This document shows, piece after piece, positions 46,290 to 62,068 of a stretch of 64,000 nt of DNA; position 1 is the first letter of the stretch, and the number at the start of each line of letters is the position of its first letter. The notes beneath the pieces were generated by a model that searched no databases, was not told the origin of the DNA, and saw only the letters and a list, made by a program, of their open reading frames with translations. The DNA is from Pseudomonadota bacterium. Lineage in GTDB: Bacteria > Pseudomonadota > Gammaproteobacteria > Steroidobacterales > Steroidobacteraceae. Where the stretch lies: contig JAFEFN010000003.1 of NCBI GenBank assembly GCA_018240525.1, forward strand, positions 186,001-250,000. The letters are read 5' to 3'. The translations under genes were made by a program, and so were the position numbers.

Positions 46290-46823
46290 TTTCACTTCTC
46301 CTTCCTCTTGCTGGATCCTCGTTTCACTTCGCATCCTCGGCAGTCACCACGATCGATTCCTGCCCCGCGATCTGTGTTTGAAAGGCTATTTCAGGCCGGC
46401 AGGGGCGTCTTTACGTAGACCCCGCAGCGTGGCCCATGGGGTGGGCAAGCGGGTCGCCGGGCGTGCCCACTGGGGCAGCGGATGCGCTACGCGCACCCGC
46501 CCGAAGGAAGGCCGACGCCAAAGCGGCGCACCCAGGCCCACCCGAGGGCGCTGGGGGCCATGGAAGAAGTGATGCGGGTGGGCGACCGGCGGACGGGGGC
46601 CGCACGCAGAGGCGGGTCGCCCGCTGGTCGCCTACGCCAGGAACGAGTTTCACCGGGCTCGGCGTGCCCTGACACTGACGGAAGCGCGGTCGCAACGTAG
46701 CTATCCCGCGCGACGGGAGGTGCGCCTGCCAGCGCAGTCCATGGAGTACAAATCGCGCGAGCTGGCGCGCGCGCTACCCACAAGCTGCCTGTTTTGCCGG
46801 AGTTTTCTACCTACTCCGATAGG
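46290..46823. other. Long gene-free stretch downstream of tRNA-Leu
   Basis: These 534 bp lie between the UrcA-like gene and the 3' end of tRNA-Leu. Several frames are open (GC-rich sequence) but none shows a ribosome-binding site, a recognisable domain or steady codon bias. I found no duplication of the tRNA 3' end and no inverted repeats typical of an insertion sequence. It could contain the promoter for the three-gene insert, or decayed coding sequence. Confidence 0.5.
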
Positions 46824-46908
46824 TGGTGCCGACGGGGAGATTCGAACTCCCACACCTTGCGGCGCTAGCCCCTCAAGCTAGTGTGTCTACCAATTCCACC
46901 ACGTCGGC
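46824..46908 (-). tRNA. tRNA-Leu (anticodon GAG)
   Basis: The minus strand gives an 85-nt class II tRNA including an encoded CCA. The acceptor stem GCCGACG pairs with CGTCGGC. The D-arm has the GG pair in AATTGGTAG, the anticodon stem is CTAGC/GCTAG with loop TTGAGGG (anticodon GAG), the variable arm is extended, and the T-arm is GGGAG-TTCGAAT-CTCCC. The location next to secG matches the E. coli leuU locus. It is probably co-transcribed with tpiA and secG. Confidence 0.97.
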
Positions 46909-46931
46909 AATCTCGGGACCCCTCCGCGGGC

Positions 46932-47324
46932 CTACTTTGCAGGCTCGGGTGTCGGCGCGGGTGCGGCGGGCGGGGCCGTCTGCGGGGCGCCGGTCGGGGC
47001 CGGGGTCGAGGGCACCGTCACCGCGGGCAGCTTCGACTTCGCATCCGCCGCCTCATCGAGCAGCGTGCGCTGCGGCTCCGCGGACTGGTGCGCGCCCAGG
47101 TAGGCGAGCACGAGGCTGTTCACCATGAAGATCGCGGCAAACACCGCGGTGGCGCGCGACAGCGCGGTCGTCGCCCCGCGCGCGCCGAACACCGTGCCCG
47201 AGGCACCCGCGCCGAAGCCGGCGCCGGCATCGGCGCCCTTGCCCCGCTGCAGCAGCACCAGGCCGATGATCGCCAGGGCCGCCCCCAGCTGGATGATTGT
47301 CAGTGTCGTGCGCAGCCAGTTCAT
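46932..47324 (-). CDS. secG: Preprotein translocase subunit SecG
   Basis: A 130-residue inner-membrane protein of the SecYEG translocon with two membrane helices (LTIIQLGAALAIIGLVLLQ and AVFAAIFMVNSLVLAYLGA) flanking the conserved loop QRGKGADAGAGFGAGASGTVFGARG. The C-terminal 40 residues are a Pro/Ala/Thr-rich tail, common in this subunit. It lies 13 bp after tpiA and 23 bp before tRNA-Leu, the standard gammaproteobacterial arrangement. Confidence 0.96.
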   Translation of the reverse strand: MNWLRTTLTIIQLGAALAIIGLVLLQRGKGADAGAGFGAGASGTVFGARGATTALSRATAVFAAIFMVNSLVLAYLGAHQSAEPQRTLLDEAADAKSKLPAVTVPSTPAPTGAPQTAPPAAPAPTPEPAK

Positions 47325-47337
47325 TGGAAAATCTCAC

Positions 47338-48096
47338 TCATCCCGGGCCGGCAGCGGCCAGGATCGTTAGGAACTCGTCAGCCTTAAGCGAGGCGCCACC
47401 GATCAACCCGCCATCGACATCGGGCATGGCGAATATTTCGGCCGCATTGCCGGCCTTGACGCTGCCGCCGTACAGGATCCGCGTGGCAGCGGCAATTCTA
47501 GCATCCCGGCCCGCTATCCGGGCGCGGATGAAGGCGTGCACCTCCTGCGCCTGCTCGGGTGTGGCGGTGCGCCCCGTGCCGATCGCCCAGACCGGCTCGT
47601 AGGCCACCACGGCCTGCTCCAGGCTCCCGGCCCCGCACAGCTCCAGCACCACGTCCAGCTGGCGCGCGATGACATCGTGGGCACGGCCGGCGTCGCGGTC
47701 TGCCAGCTGCTCGCCCACGCACAGGATCGGCACCAGGCCGCGGCCGTGCGCCGCGGCGAACTTGCGGGCCACCAGCTGGTCGCTCTCGCGGTACAGCAGG
47801 CGCCGCTCGGAGTGGCCGACGATCACGTACTCGCAACCAACATCCTTCAGCATCCCGGCGGAAACCTCGCCGGTGAAGGCACCCTGCGCGTCCGCCGACA
47901 CGTCCTGGGCCCCCAGGCTGAGCGCCGAGTCGCGCAGCATGCGTGCCGCCTCCTGCAGGTACACGAACGGGGGGCAGATGATGCAGGTCGCCGCCGGGTT
48001 GGGTGCGCAGCCTGCCAGAAGCTCCTCGATCAGGCGCGCGTTCTCGGCACGCGAGCCGTGCATCTTCCAGTTTCCGGCAACAATGGGGCGGCGCAT
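47338..48096 (-). CDS. tpiA: Triosephosphate isomerase
   Basis: A 252-residue TIM barrel that interconverts dihydroxyacetone phosphate and glyceraldehyde 3-phosphate. GNWKMHG supplies Asn9 and Lys11, VIVGHSERR the electrophilic His, VAYEPVWAIGTGRTATPEQ the catalytic Glu and loop 6, and YGGSVKAGN the phosphate-binding loop. Length is normal. It sits between glmM and secG as in E. coli relatives and Pseudomonas. The preceding 155 bp contain no gene and should hold its promoter. Confidence 0.97.
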   Translation of the reverse strand: MRRPIVAGNWKMHGSRAENARLIEELLAGCAPNPAATCIICPPFVYLQEAARMLRDSALSLGAQDVSADAQGAFTGEVSAGMLKDVGCEYVIVGHSERRLLYRESDQLVARKFAAAHGRGLVPILCVGEQLADRDAGRAHDVIARQLDVVLELCGAGSLEQAVVAYEPVWAIGTGRTATPEQAQEVHAFIRARIAGRDARIAAATRILYGGSVKAGNAAEIFAMPDVDGGLIGGASLKADEFLTILAAAGPG

Positions 48097-48251
48097 GCAG
48101 CGGCCTTTGGGGGCGGTCAGACCGCCGTCAGGTTCGAAGGGCGCGGGATGATAGCGATGCAGGGGGGCCGAGGCAACGCCGGCCCCGGGGCGTGGAACAG
48201 GTCTGACGCCGACCCCGCCCGGGGTGGCAGATCGGGCCGCCGGCCCCGGGC

Positions 48252-49583
48252 CTAGGCGGCGCCCTGGACGACCTCGGCCAGCTCGGCCGCGGCCGCCCGG
48301 GTCTGGGCCTCGTCGCGCCCCTCCACCATGACGCGGATGACCGGTTCGGTGCCCGAGGCGCGCAGCACCACGCGCCCCTCCTCGCCCATGCGCTGCTGGA
48401 TGCGGGCTACGGCGGCCTGCACCTGGGGCACCGCGGTGGGGTCAAAGCGCGTGGCCACCTTCACGTTCAGGAGCACCTGCGGGAACTTGCGCACCCCGGC
48501 GGCCAGCTCCGCGAGGCTGCGTCCGGACTGCTTCATCGCCGCCAGCACCTGCAGCGCGCACACCAGGCCGTCGCCCGTGGTGGTCTTGTTCAGGCACAGG
48601 ATGTGGCCGGAGGTCTCGCCACCGAGGATGCCGCCGCATTCGCGCAGCATCGCCAGCACGTAGCGGTCGCCGACCGCGGCGCGGCGGAACTCGATTCCGG
48701 CGGCGCGCAGCGCGAGTTCCAGTCCGAGGTTGCTCATCACCGTGCCCACCACGCAGCCCTTGAGCGTGCCGGCCTCCTGCATCGCCCGCGCGAGCACGTA
48801 GAGGATCTGGTCGCCATCGACGATCCGGCCCAGGTGATCGACCATGACCAGGCGGTCGCCATCGCCGTCGAGCGCCACGCCGACGTGGGCGCGCACACCC
48901 GGCACGGTCAGCTGCAACAGGTCCGGCGCGGTCGAGCCGCAGCCGTCGTTGATGTTGCGCCCGTTGGGTGAGCAGCCGATGGGCACGATCTCGGCGCCGA
49001 GGTCGGCCAGGATGCGCGGCCCCACCTTGTAGGCCGCGCCGTTGGCACAGTCGATGACGACCTTCAGGCCGGTCAGGTCCAGGCCGGCCTCGAGGGTGCG
49101 CGCGCAGAAGGCCTGGTACTCGGTGCGCGAGCGGTCGGCGCGCGTCGCACGCCCGAGGTTCACGGAAGGGCGCGTCGTCGGGGGATGGGCGAGCTCGGCC
49201 TCGATGCGCTCCTCGAGCTCGTCGGACAGCTTGCCGCCCTCGGCGTCGAAGAACTTGATGCCGTTGTCGTCGTAGAGGTTGTGCGAGGCGGAGATGACCA
49301 CGCCGAAGTCGCAGCGGGAGTGGCGCGTCATGAAGGCGATGCCGGGCGTGGGCAGCGGCCCGATCAGCATGACGTTGACCCCGGCGGCGACGAAGCCGGC
49401 CTCGAGCGCCGCCTCGAACATGTAGCCGGACAGCCGCGTGTCCTTGCCGATCAGCACCGTGCCGCCGTGCGGAGCAAGCACCCGTGCCGCGGCGCTGGCC
49501 AGCTGCAGGGCGAAGTCCACCGTCATCGGGTGCGCGCCGACGCGACCGCGCACCCCGTCGGTGCCGAAGTACTTTCGAGCCAA
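48252..49583 (-). CDS. glmM: Phosphoglucosamine mutase GlmM
   Basis: A 443-residue alpha-D-phosphohexomutase that converts glucosamine 6-phosphate to glucosamine 1-phosphate for UDP-GlcNAc synthesis (peptidoglycan and lipopolysaccharide). The phosphoserine loop VISASHN places the catalytic Ser at about residue 100. The metal loop DGDGDR is near 243, the sugar-binding loop GGETSGH near 328, and the phosphate loop RASGTEPVIRV is close to the C-terminus. Only 3 bp separate it from folP. Confidence 0.97.
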   Translation of the reverse strand: MARKYFGTDGVRGRVGAHPMTVDFALQLASAAARVLAPHGGTVLIGKDTRLSGYMFEAALEAGFVAAGVNVMLIGPLPTPGIAFMTRHSRCDFGVVISASHNLYDDNGIKFFDAEGGKLSDELEERIEAELAHPPTTRPSVNLGRATRADRSRTEYQAFCARTLEAGLDLTGLKVVIDCANGAAYKVGPRILADLGAEIVPIGCSPNGRNINDGCGSTAPDLLQLTVPGVRAHVGVALDGDGDRLVMVDHLGRIVDGDQILYVLARAMQEAGTLKGCVVGTVMSNLGLELALRAAGIEFRRAAVGDRYVLAMLRECGGILGGETSGHILCLNKTTTGDGLVCALQVLAAMKQSGRSLAELAAGVRKFPQVLLNVKVATRFDPTAVPQVQAAVARIQQRMGEEGRVVLRASGTEPVIRVMVEGRDEAQTRAAAAELAEVVQGAA

Positions 49584-49586
49584 GAT

Positions 49587-50366
49587 CTAGCCTCCCCCGA
49601 TGACCGCGGCGGTCACCTTCAGTGCATCCACCGTCGCCGCCACCTCGTGCGCACGCACGATGCGCGCGCCCTGCGCCACCGCCAGCACGGCAAGCGCGAC
49701 GCTGCCATGGACGCGCTCGGCCGCGGCCTTGCCGGTGAGTGTGCCGATCAGCGACTTGCGCGACAACCCGACCAGCACCGGTACCGCCCCGGCGGTGATG
49801 GAGCGCAGCTCGCGCAGCAGCGTGAGATTGTGCGTCATGTTCTTGCCGAAGCCGAAGCCGGGGTCGACCAGGAGCTGGTCGGGCGCCAGGCCGGCCGCGC
49901 GGGCCACGGCGGCGCGCTCCTCCAGGAACGCGCGCACCTCGGCGGTGACGTCGGCGTAGTGCGGCGCCTGCTGCATCGTGGCCGGCTCGCCCTGCATGTG
50001 CATCAGGCACACCGCGCAGCCGCTCGCGGCAGCCGCCGCCAGCGCCCCGGGCGCACGCAGCGCCCGCACGTCGTTGATGAGCCCCGCGCCTGCGCGCGCC
50101 GCCGCCCGCATCACCTCGGGCTTGCTGGTATCGACCGAGACGATGGCGGGCGAGGCCTTGCGCAGCGCCTCGATGACCGGGACGACCCGGGCGAGCTCGT
50201 CGGCCAGGCTGACCGGCTGCGCGCCCGGGCGCGTCGATTCGCCGCCCACGTCGATGATCGCTGCGCCCTCCCCGGCCAGGCGCAGGCCGTGCGCGACGGC
50301 CTCCTCCAGGCCGGCGTAGCGGCCGCCGTCGGAAAAGGAGTCGGGGGTGACGTTGAGCACGCCCAT
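49587..50366 (-). CDS. folP: Dihydropteroate synthase FolP (true start uncertain)
   Basis: A TIM-barrel enzyme that joins p-aminobenzoate to the pterin pyrophosphate in folate synthesis. MGVLNVTPDSFSDGG, DVGGESTRPGA, VDPGFGFGKN and GLSRKSLIG are the conserved loops. The ATG given here yields 259 residues, but family resemblance continues upstream: the in-frame codons before it read ILRCAGQSLDLGVPRV, matching the normal first strand. No ATG, GTG or TTG is found there, so initiation may occur at an upstream CTG (50432) or the N-terminus is truncated. The gene follows ftsH, with a hairpin in between, and precedes glmM by 3 bp. Confidence 0.93.
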   Translation of the reverse strand: MGVLNVTPDSFSDGGRYAGLEEAVAHGLRLAGEGAAIIDVGGESTRPGAQPVSLADELARVVPVIEALRKASPAIVSVDTSKPEVMRAAARAGAGLINDVRALRAPGALAAAAASGCAVCLMHMQGEPATMQQAPHYADVTAEVRAFLEERAAVARAAGLAPDQLLVDPGFGFGKNMTHNLTLLRELRSITAGAVPVLVGLSRKSLIGTLTGKAAAERVHGSVALAVLAVAQGARIVRAHEVAATVDALKVTAAVIGGG

Positions 50367-50443
50367 GACCCGGGGAACGCCCAGATCCAGGCTCTGGCCG
50401 GCGCAGCGCAGGATGGGATGTGAGGCCGCCAGGGGATCGGCTC

Positions 50444-50470
50444 GGGCGCAGGGCCCAAGGCCCTGCGCCC
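50444..50470 (-). terminator. Hairpin after ftsH
   Basis: A perfect 12-bp stem (GGGCGCAGGGCC and complement) with a 3-nt loop lies 11 bp after the ftsH stop codon. No U-run follows. It may attenuate read-through into folP, or limit decay of the ftsH message. It sits just before the possible CTG start of folP. Confidence 0.5.
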
Positions 50471-50481
50471 CGGGGGGAGGT

Positions 50482-52422
<1,941 letters not shown>

Positions 52423-52739
52423 TTTCCCAAGATATCCAAACCAACCTACACCAAGCGAAACTGCATGGCCAGCAAATAGATCCCGGCGCTCGCGGCCGCT
52501 TTCATAACCCAGAGCCCGCCCACCCCGGGCAGGCGGGGCAGAGGGGGTTCCGCCGGCCCCTGGAAACCTTGATCAGGGCAGATCGGCGCGCTTCAAGGCG
52601 CGGCCGGCCCCGCCTGCCCCTTCCACGCACCCCCTGCAGGGGTGGCCGGGAGGCTGCGACCACCGTCCGGGCGGCCGGCACTGAAATTAGGGGCCCGCCG
52701 CCGCCGATAAGTTCCTCGGCGCCCTCTTACAATAAGCTC
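52423..52739. other. Intergenic region between divergent ftsH and yhbY
   Basis: These 317 bp should hold promoters for both genes. Relatives usually carry rlmE (ftsJ, about 630 bp) here; this stretch is too short and no remnant of it is visible. On the plus strand TACAAT (52728-52733) is a good -10 for yhbY, so the transcript would begin at or near its ATG. Several GC-rich inverted repeats occur but none forms a clear terminator. Confidence 0.5.
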
Positions 52740-53078
52740 ATGCCCAAGCAAGCCCCGCCGCCCGCACCGCCGACGGCACCCGAACTGTCCGAACGCCAGC
52801 GCCGGCACCTGCGCGGCCTTGCCCACCCGCTCAAGCCGGTGATCCTCATGGGCAAGACCGGGCTGACCGCCGCCGTCGCGGCCGAGACCGCCCGTGCGCT
52901 GCACGATCACGAGCTCATCAAGGTGAAGGCACCGGCGGGCGACCGCGATGCCCGCGACGCCCTGATCGGGCAGCTGGCCGCGCAGACCGGCAGCGCGCTG
53001 GTGCAGCGCATCGGCAACGTCGCGGTGCTGTACCGGCCGCGGCCGACGCTGCCGCGCATCCTGATCCCCGACGCCTGA
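52740..53078 (+). CDS. yhbY: YhbY-family (CRM domain) RNA-binding protein
   Basis: A 112-residue protein consisting of one CRM domain. LSERQRRHLRGLAHPLKPVILMGKTGLTAAVAAETARALHDHELIKVK holds the GKxGLT-type loop (here MGKTGLT) that binds RNA, and VQRIGNVAVLYRP the last strand. The E. coli protein associates with pre-50S ribosomal subunits. The Pro/Ala-rich first 15 residues are lineage-specific. The -10 box TACAAT ends 6 bp before the ATG, implying a nearly leaderless transcript. It converges with greA. Confidence 0.93.
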   Translation: MPKQAPPPAPPTAPELSERQRRHLRGLAHPLKPVILMGKTGLTAAVAAETARALHDHELIKVKAPAGDRDARDALIGQLAAQTGSALVQRIGNVAVLYRPRPTLPRILIPDA

Positions 53079-53098
53079 GGGCGCGCGGCCGCGCGCCC
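53079..53098. terminator. 20-bp perfect palindrome between yhbY and greA
   Basis: GGGCGCGCGG and its complement form a perfect 10+10 palindrome directly after the yhbY stop codon and 1 bp before the greA stop codon. It could form a hairpin in both transcripts and serve as a shared 3' end. No U-run is present. Confidence 0.5.
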
Positions 53099-53099
53099 G

Positions 53100-53578
53100 C
53101 TACTCGGTGCGGACCGCCAGGATCTCGTAGGAGTGCGTGCCGGCCGGGGCGACGACGTCGACCACGTCGCCCTGCGCCTTGCCCACCAGCGCCCGCGCGA
53201 TCGGCGAGGTGATCGAGATGCGCCCGGCGCGGATGTCCGCCTCGTCCTCGCCGACGATCTGGTAGACGACCCTGTGGCCGTCGTCCTGGTCCTCGAGCTC
53301 CACCAGCACCCCGAAGATCACCTTGCCGGTGTTGGGCAGCTTGGCCGGATCGATGACCTCCGCGGTCGACAGCTTGCCCTCGATCTCCTTGATGCGCCCC
53401 TCGATGAAGCCCTGCTGCTCGCGCGCGGCGTGGTACTCGGCGTTCTCGGACAGGTCGCCGTGGCCGCGCGCCTCGGCGATCGCCTTGATGATGTTCGGGC
53501 GGGCCTCGGACTTCAGTCGCCGCAGCTCGCCGCGCAGCGCCTCGGCGCCGCGCGCGGTCATCGGGGTGCGCTTGATGC

Positions 53579-53582
<4 letters not shown>
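53100..53582 (-). CDS. greA: Transcription elongation factor GreA
   Basis: A 160-residue factor that stimulates RNA cleavage by backtracked RNA polymerase. The N-terminal coiled coil (about 10-75) carries the acidic tip [23 protein letters not shown] with the functional Asp/Glu pair, and the C-terminal FKBP-like domain (80-158) ends with [32 protein letters not shown]. It overlaps the carB stop codon by ATGA and is the last gene of a carA-carB-greA run. Confidence 0.97.
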
Positions 53583-56806
<3,224 letters not shown>

Positions 56807-56807
56807 C

Positions 56808-57992
56808 TCAGCGCCCGCCGGCGCGCGCGCGCTGGCTCTCCTCGGCGAGCTTCAGCTGCGCCTGCAGCCGGCGCAGCATCAGGTGGTTGAAGCGCTCGAA
56901 CAGCGGCTTCAGGTCGTGCGGTCCCGGGGAGGCCTCCGGGTGCCCCTGGAAGCTGAACACCGGCCGGTCGGCGAGGGCGAGCCCCTGCAGCGAGCCGTCG
57001 AAGAGCGAGCGGTGCGTGGCCTTCACGCCCTTGGGCAGGGTCGACTCATCGACCGCGAACCCGTGGTTCTGGCTGGTGATGAAGACGCGGCCGGTCTCGA
57101 GGTCCTGCACCGGGTGGTTGCCGCCATGGTGCCCGAACTTCATCTTCACCGTCTTCGCGCCCACGGCCAGGCCGAGGATCTGGTGGCCGAGGCAGATGCC
57201 GAACACGGGCACGTCGGTGGCGATCAGCTGCTGCGTGGCGCTGATGGCATAGGTACACGGCTCCGGGTCGCCCGGGCCGTTGGCGAGCAGCACCCCGTCC
57301 GGCTCGAGCGCCAGCACCTCCTCGGCGGAAGTCTGCGCCGGCACCACCGTCATGCGGCAGCCCCCGTCGGCGAGCAGGCGCAGGATGTTGCGCTTCACCC
57401 CGTAGTCGTAGACCACCACGTGCAGGCGCTGGTTGGCACGGATCGGCGGGCGACCGGAGTCCGGCCACAGCGTGCCCTCGTTCCACTGGTAGCTCTTCTT
57501 GGTGGAGACCACCTTTGCGAGATCCATGCCCTTGAGGCCGGGGAACTTGCGCGCCGCCTTGACGGCGGCCGCCTGGTCGAGCTGCTCGCCGGTCATGATG
57601 CAGCCTGACTGCGCACCCTTCTCGCGCAGGATGCGCGTGAGCCTGCGCGTGTCGATGCCGGCGATCGCGACCACGCGCCCGCGCTCGAGGAACTGCGGCA
57701 GGGTCTCGTTCGCGCGCCAGCTGCTCGCCAGCAGCGGCAGGTCGCGGATGATCAGCCCGGCGGCGTAGATCTGCGCGGACTCGAGGTCCTCGGGAGTGGT
57801 GCCGGTGTTGCCGACATGCGGGACGGTCAGCGTGACCAGCTGCCGTGCGTAGCTCGGATCGGTGAGGATTTCCTGGTAACCCGTGAGGGCGGTGTTGAAA
57901 ACGACTTCGCCGGTGGTGTTGCCTTTGGCTCCGATCGACTGACCATGGAAGATCGTTCCATCAGCCAGCGCCAGCACCGCGGGAACTCTCAC
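56808..57992 (-). CDS. carA: Carbamoyl-phosphate synthase small subunit (GTG start)
   Basis: A 394-residue glutaminase subunit. The N-terminal domain starts [18 protein letters not shown]. The class I amidotransferase domain has the nucleophile Cys in FGICLGHQ, and the catalytic His and Glu in [13 protein letters not shown]. The start is GTG, with AAGGAG 10 bases upstream; no ATG is available near the conserved N-terminus. A leader with its own promoter and a terminator-like hairpin precedes the gene. It is followed by carB with a 1-bp gap. Confidence 0.97.
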   Translation of the reverse strand: MRVPAVLALADGTIFHGQSIGAKGNTTGEVVFNTALTGYQEILTDPSYARQLVTLTVPHVGNTGTTPEDLESAQIYAAGLIIRDLPLLASSWRANETLPQFLERGRVVAIAGIDTRRLTRILREKGAQSGCIMTGEQLDQAAAVKAARKFPGLKGMDLAKVVSTKKSYQWNEGTLWPDSGRPPIRANQRLHVVVYDYGVKRNILRLLADGGCRMTVVPAQTSAEEVLALEPDGVLLANGPGDPEPCTYAISATQQLIATDVPVFGICLGHQILGLAVGAKTVKMKFGHHGGNHPVQDLETGRVFITSQNHGFAVDESTLPKGVKATHRSLFDGSLQGLALADRPVFSFQGHPEASPGPHDLKPLFERFNHLMLRRLQAQLKLAEESQRARAGGR

Positions 57993-58122
57993 GTGATTAC
58001 TTCTCCTTGCTCCAGATGCACAAAACGGGAGGAGTCCTCGTCGAACTCCCCCCGCTTTGCGTTGGACTAACCCGTACTCGGATTAGGCGGAAATTTTACG
58101 GGCTTTCCGCCCGATGTGTCCA
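57993..58122 (-). promoter_or_regulatory. carA promoter and structured leader
   Basis: On the minus strand TGGACA (58122-58117), an 18-nt spacer and TAAAAT (58098-58093) make a good promoter. The leader of about 94 nt has a small stem (CTAATCC pairing with GGGTTAG) followed by a long hairpin (58021-58059: a 15-bp stem with two mismatches and a 9-nt loop) ending in TTTTG, which resembles a terminator. This arrangement upstream of a pyrimidine-pathway gene suggests transcription attenuation. No leader peptide was identified. Confidence 0.6.
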
Positions 58123-58181
58123 TGGAAAATTCCCCGCCCAAAAGGGGGACGTCCACCTCACGAGCGCGGCAGGAACATCCC

Positions 58182-58922
58182 CTAAGTGACTGTTTTCATG
58201 GCAAGCACGTCGCGCATGGAATAGCGGCCCGGGGGCCTCGACGAAAGCCAGAGCGCGGCCGCCAGCGCGCCCCGGGCAAACAGGCTGCGGTCGGTGGCTT
58301 TATGCGCCAGAGTCAGCTCCTCGCCGGGCCCGGCGAAGCGCACGACGTGCTCGCCCACGATGTCGCCCTCGCGGACCGATTCGATGTCCGCCGCGCGGTG
58401 CGCGGCGTGCGCCAGGGCGAGCGCCGTGCCGGAGGGCGCGTCGCGCTTGCCGGCGTGGTGGCTCTCCTGGATGCTCATCCGGAACTGCGCGGGCAGCGCC
58501 GCCGCGGCGAGCTGCACCAGCTCGGTGAGCAGCGCCACCCCGAGGCTGGTGTTGGCAGCGACCAGGAGCGGGATCTCGCGCGCGGCGGCGGCGAACTGCG
58601 CCTCCAGTGCATCGGCGAACCCGGTGGTGCCGATCAGCAGCGCCCGGCGCTGCGCGCGGCAGGCGCGCAGGGTCTCGGCCGTGGCGGTGGCGTGGCTGAA
58701 GTCGATGGCGACATCGCACTGCAGCAGCGCGGCGGGAAGGTCGGCGCGGTAGGCCAGTGCCGTCCCGGGCACGGCGCTGCCCAGGAGCGCGCTGCCGGGG
58801 GACACCACTGCGGCGGTGAATTCGATGCCGCTCTCGTCGCAGCGCAGCAGCGCCTGCCCCATGCGCCCGCCGGCACCGATGAGCGCGGCGCGCACGCGCG
58901 CCAGGGGCACCGCGGCACTCAT
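58182..58922 (-). CDS. dapB: 4-Hydroxy-tetrahydrodipicolinate reductase
   Basis: A 246-residue NAD(P)H-dependent enzyme of lysine and diaminopimelate synthesis. The nucleotide-binding motif is [14 protein letters not shown] (about 12-25), then LIGTTGFAD, the [10 protein letters not shown] segment, and the substrate site [19 protein letters not shown] with the catalytic His and Lys. It is slightly short (E. coli 273) because of trimmed loops. It overlaps the dnaJ stop by ATGA, as the last gene after dnaK-dnaJ. Confidence 0.96.
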   Translation of the reverse strand: MSAAVPLARVRAALIGAGGRMGQALLRCDESGIEFTAAVVSPGSALLGSAVPGTALAYRADLPAALLQCDVAIDFSHATATAETLRACRAQRRALLIGTTGFADALEAQFAAAAREIPLLVAANTSLGVALLTELVQLAAAALPAQFRMSIQESHHAGKRDAPSGTALALAHAAHRAADIESVREGDIVGEHVVRFAGPGEELTLAHKATDRSLFARGALAAALWLSSRPPGRYSMRDVLAMKTVT

Positions 58923-60067
58923 CGGGACTGCGGGGTGTCCTCGTCGCTGCCGGCGAAGAAGCGGCGCACGCCCTCGAGGAAGCCCTTCTCGCGCGGTGCG
59001 TGGCGGGCGGCGTGGGCCTTGAGCGAGTCCTCGAGCTTGCGGATCAGCTCCTTCTGCTCGGCGGACAGGTGCACGGGTGTCTCCACCGCCACGCGGCAGA
59101 AGAGGTCCCCGCGCGAGCCGCCGCGCACCGGCTTCACGCCCTTGTCGCGCAGGCGGAAGACGCGGCCGGACTGGGTCTCCGCCGGGATCTTGAGGGTGAC
59201 GTCGCCATCGAGCGTGGGCACGTTGATGCTGCCACCGAGCGCGGCGGTGGCGAAGCTCACCGGGACCTCGCAGGAGAGGTGCTGGCCGTCACGCTCGAAG
59301 ATCGGGTGCTCCTGCACCTGCACCTCGACATACAGGTCCCCCGGCGGCCCGCCATTGCGGCCGGCCTCCCCCTCGCCGGAGAGGCGGATGCGGTCGCCGG
59401 TGTCGACGCCGGCCGGGATCTTCACGGAAAGCTTACGGGTGCGGCGCACGCGCCCCTGCCCCAGGCAGGTATCGCAGGGGTTGCGCACGATGGTGCCGGT
59501 GCCCCGGCAGCGCGGGCAGGTCTGCTGCAGCTGGAAGAAGCCCTGGCTCACCCGCACCTGCCCCTGCCCGCCGCAGGTCTCGCAGGTCACGGGCGCCGAG
59601 CCCTTGGCCGAGCCGGTGCCGTGGCAGGTCTCGCACTCGGACAGGCGCGGCACCTCGATCTCGACCTGGTGGCCGAAGACCGCCTGCGGCAGTTCCAGGT
59701 CGAGTTCGTAGCGCAGGTCCGCGCCGCGGAACACCTGGCGGCCGCCGCCGCGGCGCGCCCCGCCGAAGATGTCCCCGAAGACATCGCCGAAGATGTCGCT
59801 GAAGGCGTCGGCGCCGCTGCGGCCGCCGCCGCGCTGCTGCGCCTCGAGCCCGGCATGCCCATGCTGGTCGTAGATGGCGCGCTTGTGCGCATCCCCCAGG
59901 ACCTCGGCTGCCTCCTTCGCTTCCTTGAAGGCCTCGAGCGCCGCCTGGTCATCCGGATTGCGGTCCGGATGGTATTTCATCGCCAGGCGGCGATAGGCCT
60001 TCTTGATCTCCGCCTCGGTCGCAGTCCTCGGTACGTCCAGTACCTTGTAGTAGTCGCGCTTCGACAT
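58919..60067 (-). CDS. dnaJ: Chaperone protein DnaJ
   Basis: A 382-residue type I J-protein. The J domain (1-70) has HPD at 33-35. A G/F region (about 75-110, [14 protein letters not shown]) follows. Four CxxCxGxG zinc motifs ([32 protein letters not shown]) lie between about 145 and 210, followed by substrate-binding C-terminal domains. It stimulates DnaK ATP hydrolysis. It starts 7 bp after dnaK. Confidence 0.98.
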   Translation of the reverse strand: MSKRDYYKVLDVPRTATEAEIKKAYRRLAMKYHPDRNPDDQAALEAFKEAKEAAEVLGDAHKRAIYDQHGHAGLEAQQRGGGRSGADAFSDIFGDVFGDIFGGARRGGGRQVFRGADLRYELDLELPQAVFGHQVEIEVPRLSECETCHGTGSAKGSAPVTCETCGGQGQVRVSQGFFQLQQTCPRCRGTGTIVRNPCDTCLGQGRVRRTRKLSVKIPAGVDTGDRIRLSGEGEAGRNGGPPGDLYVEVQVQEHPIFERDGQHLSCEVPVSFATAALGGSINVPTLDGDVTLKIPAETQSGRVFRLRDKGVKPVRGGSRGDLFCRVAVETPVHLSAEQKELIRKLEDSLKAHAARHAPREKGFLEGVRRFFAGSDEDTPQSR

Positions 60068-60074
60068 GAAGGAC

Positions 60075-62015
<1,941 letters not shown>

Positions 62016-62068
62016 AAATGCACTCCGCGCAAGAACTCTTTCAAAATGGGGATGCTATAGGGCCACTT

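Noticed and set aside
43861..46823. Integration at the tRNA-Leu 3' end with a duplicated att site
   Set aside because: I looked for a copy of the tRNA 3' end near nuoA and in the gene-free stretches. The best match (around 44155) is about a dozen bases, in opposite orientation and with a gap, which is chance level. No integrase is present.
46290..46823. Possible small genes or a decayed transposase upstream of the UrcA-like gene
   Set aside because: Open frames exist in all directions, but none has a ribosome-binding site, steady codon bias or a recognisable motif, and no terminal inverted repeats were found.
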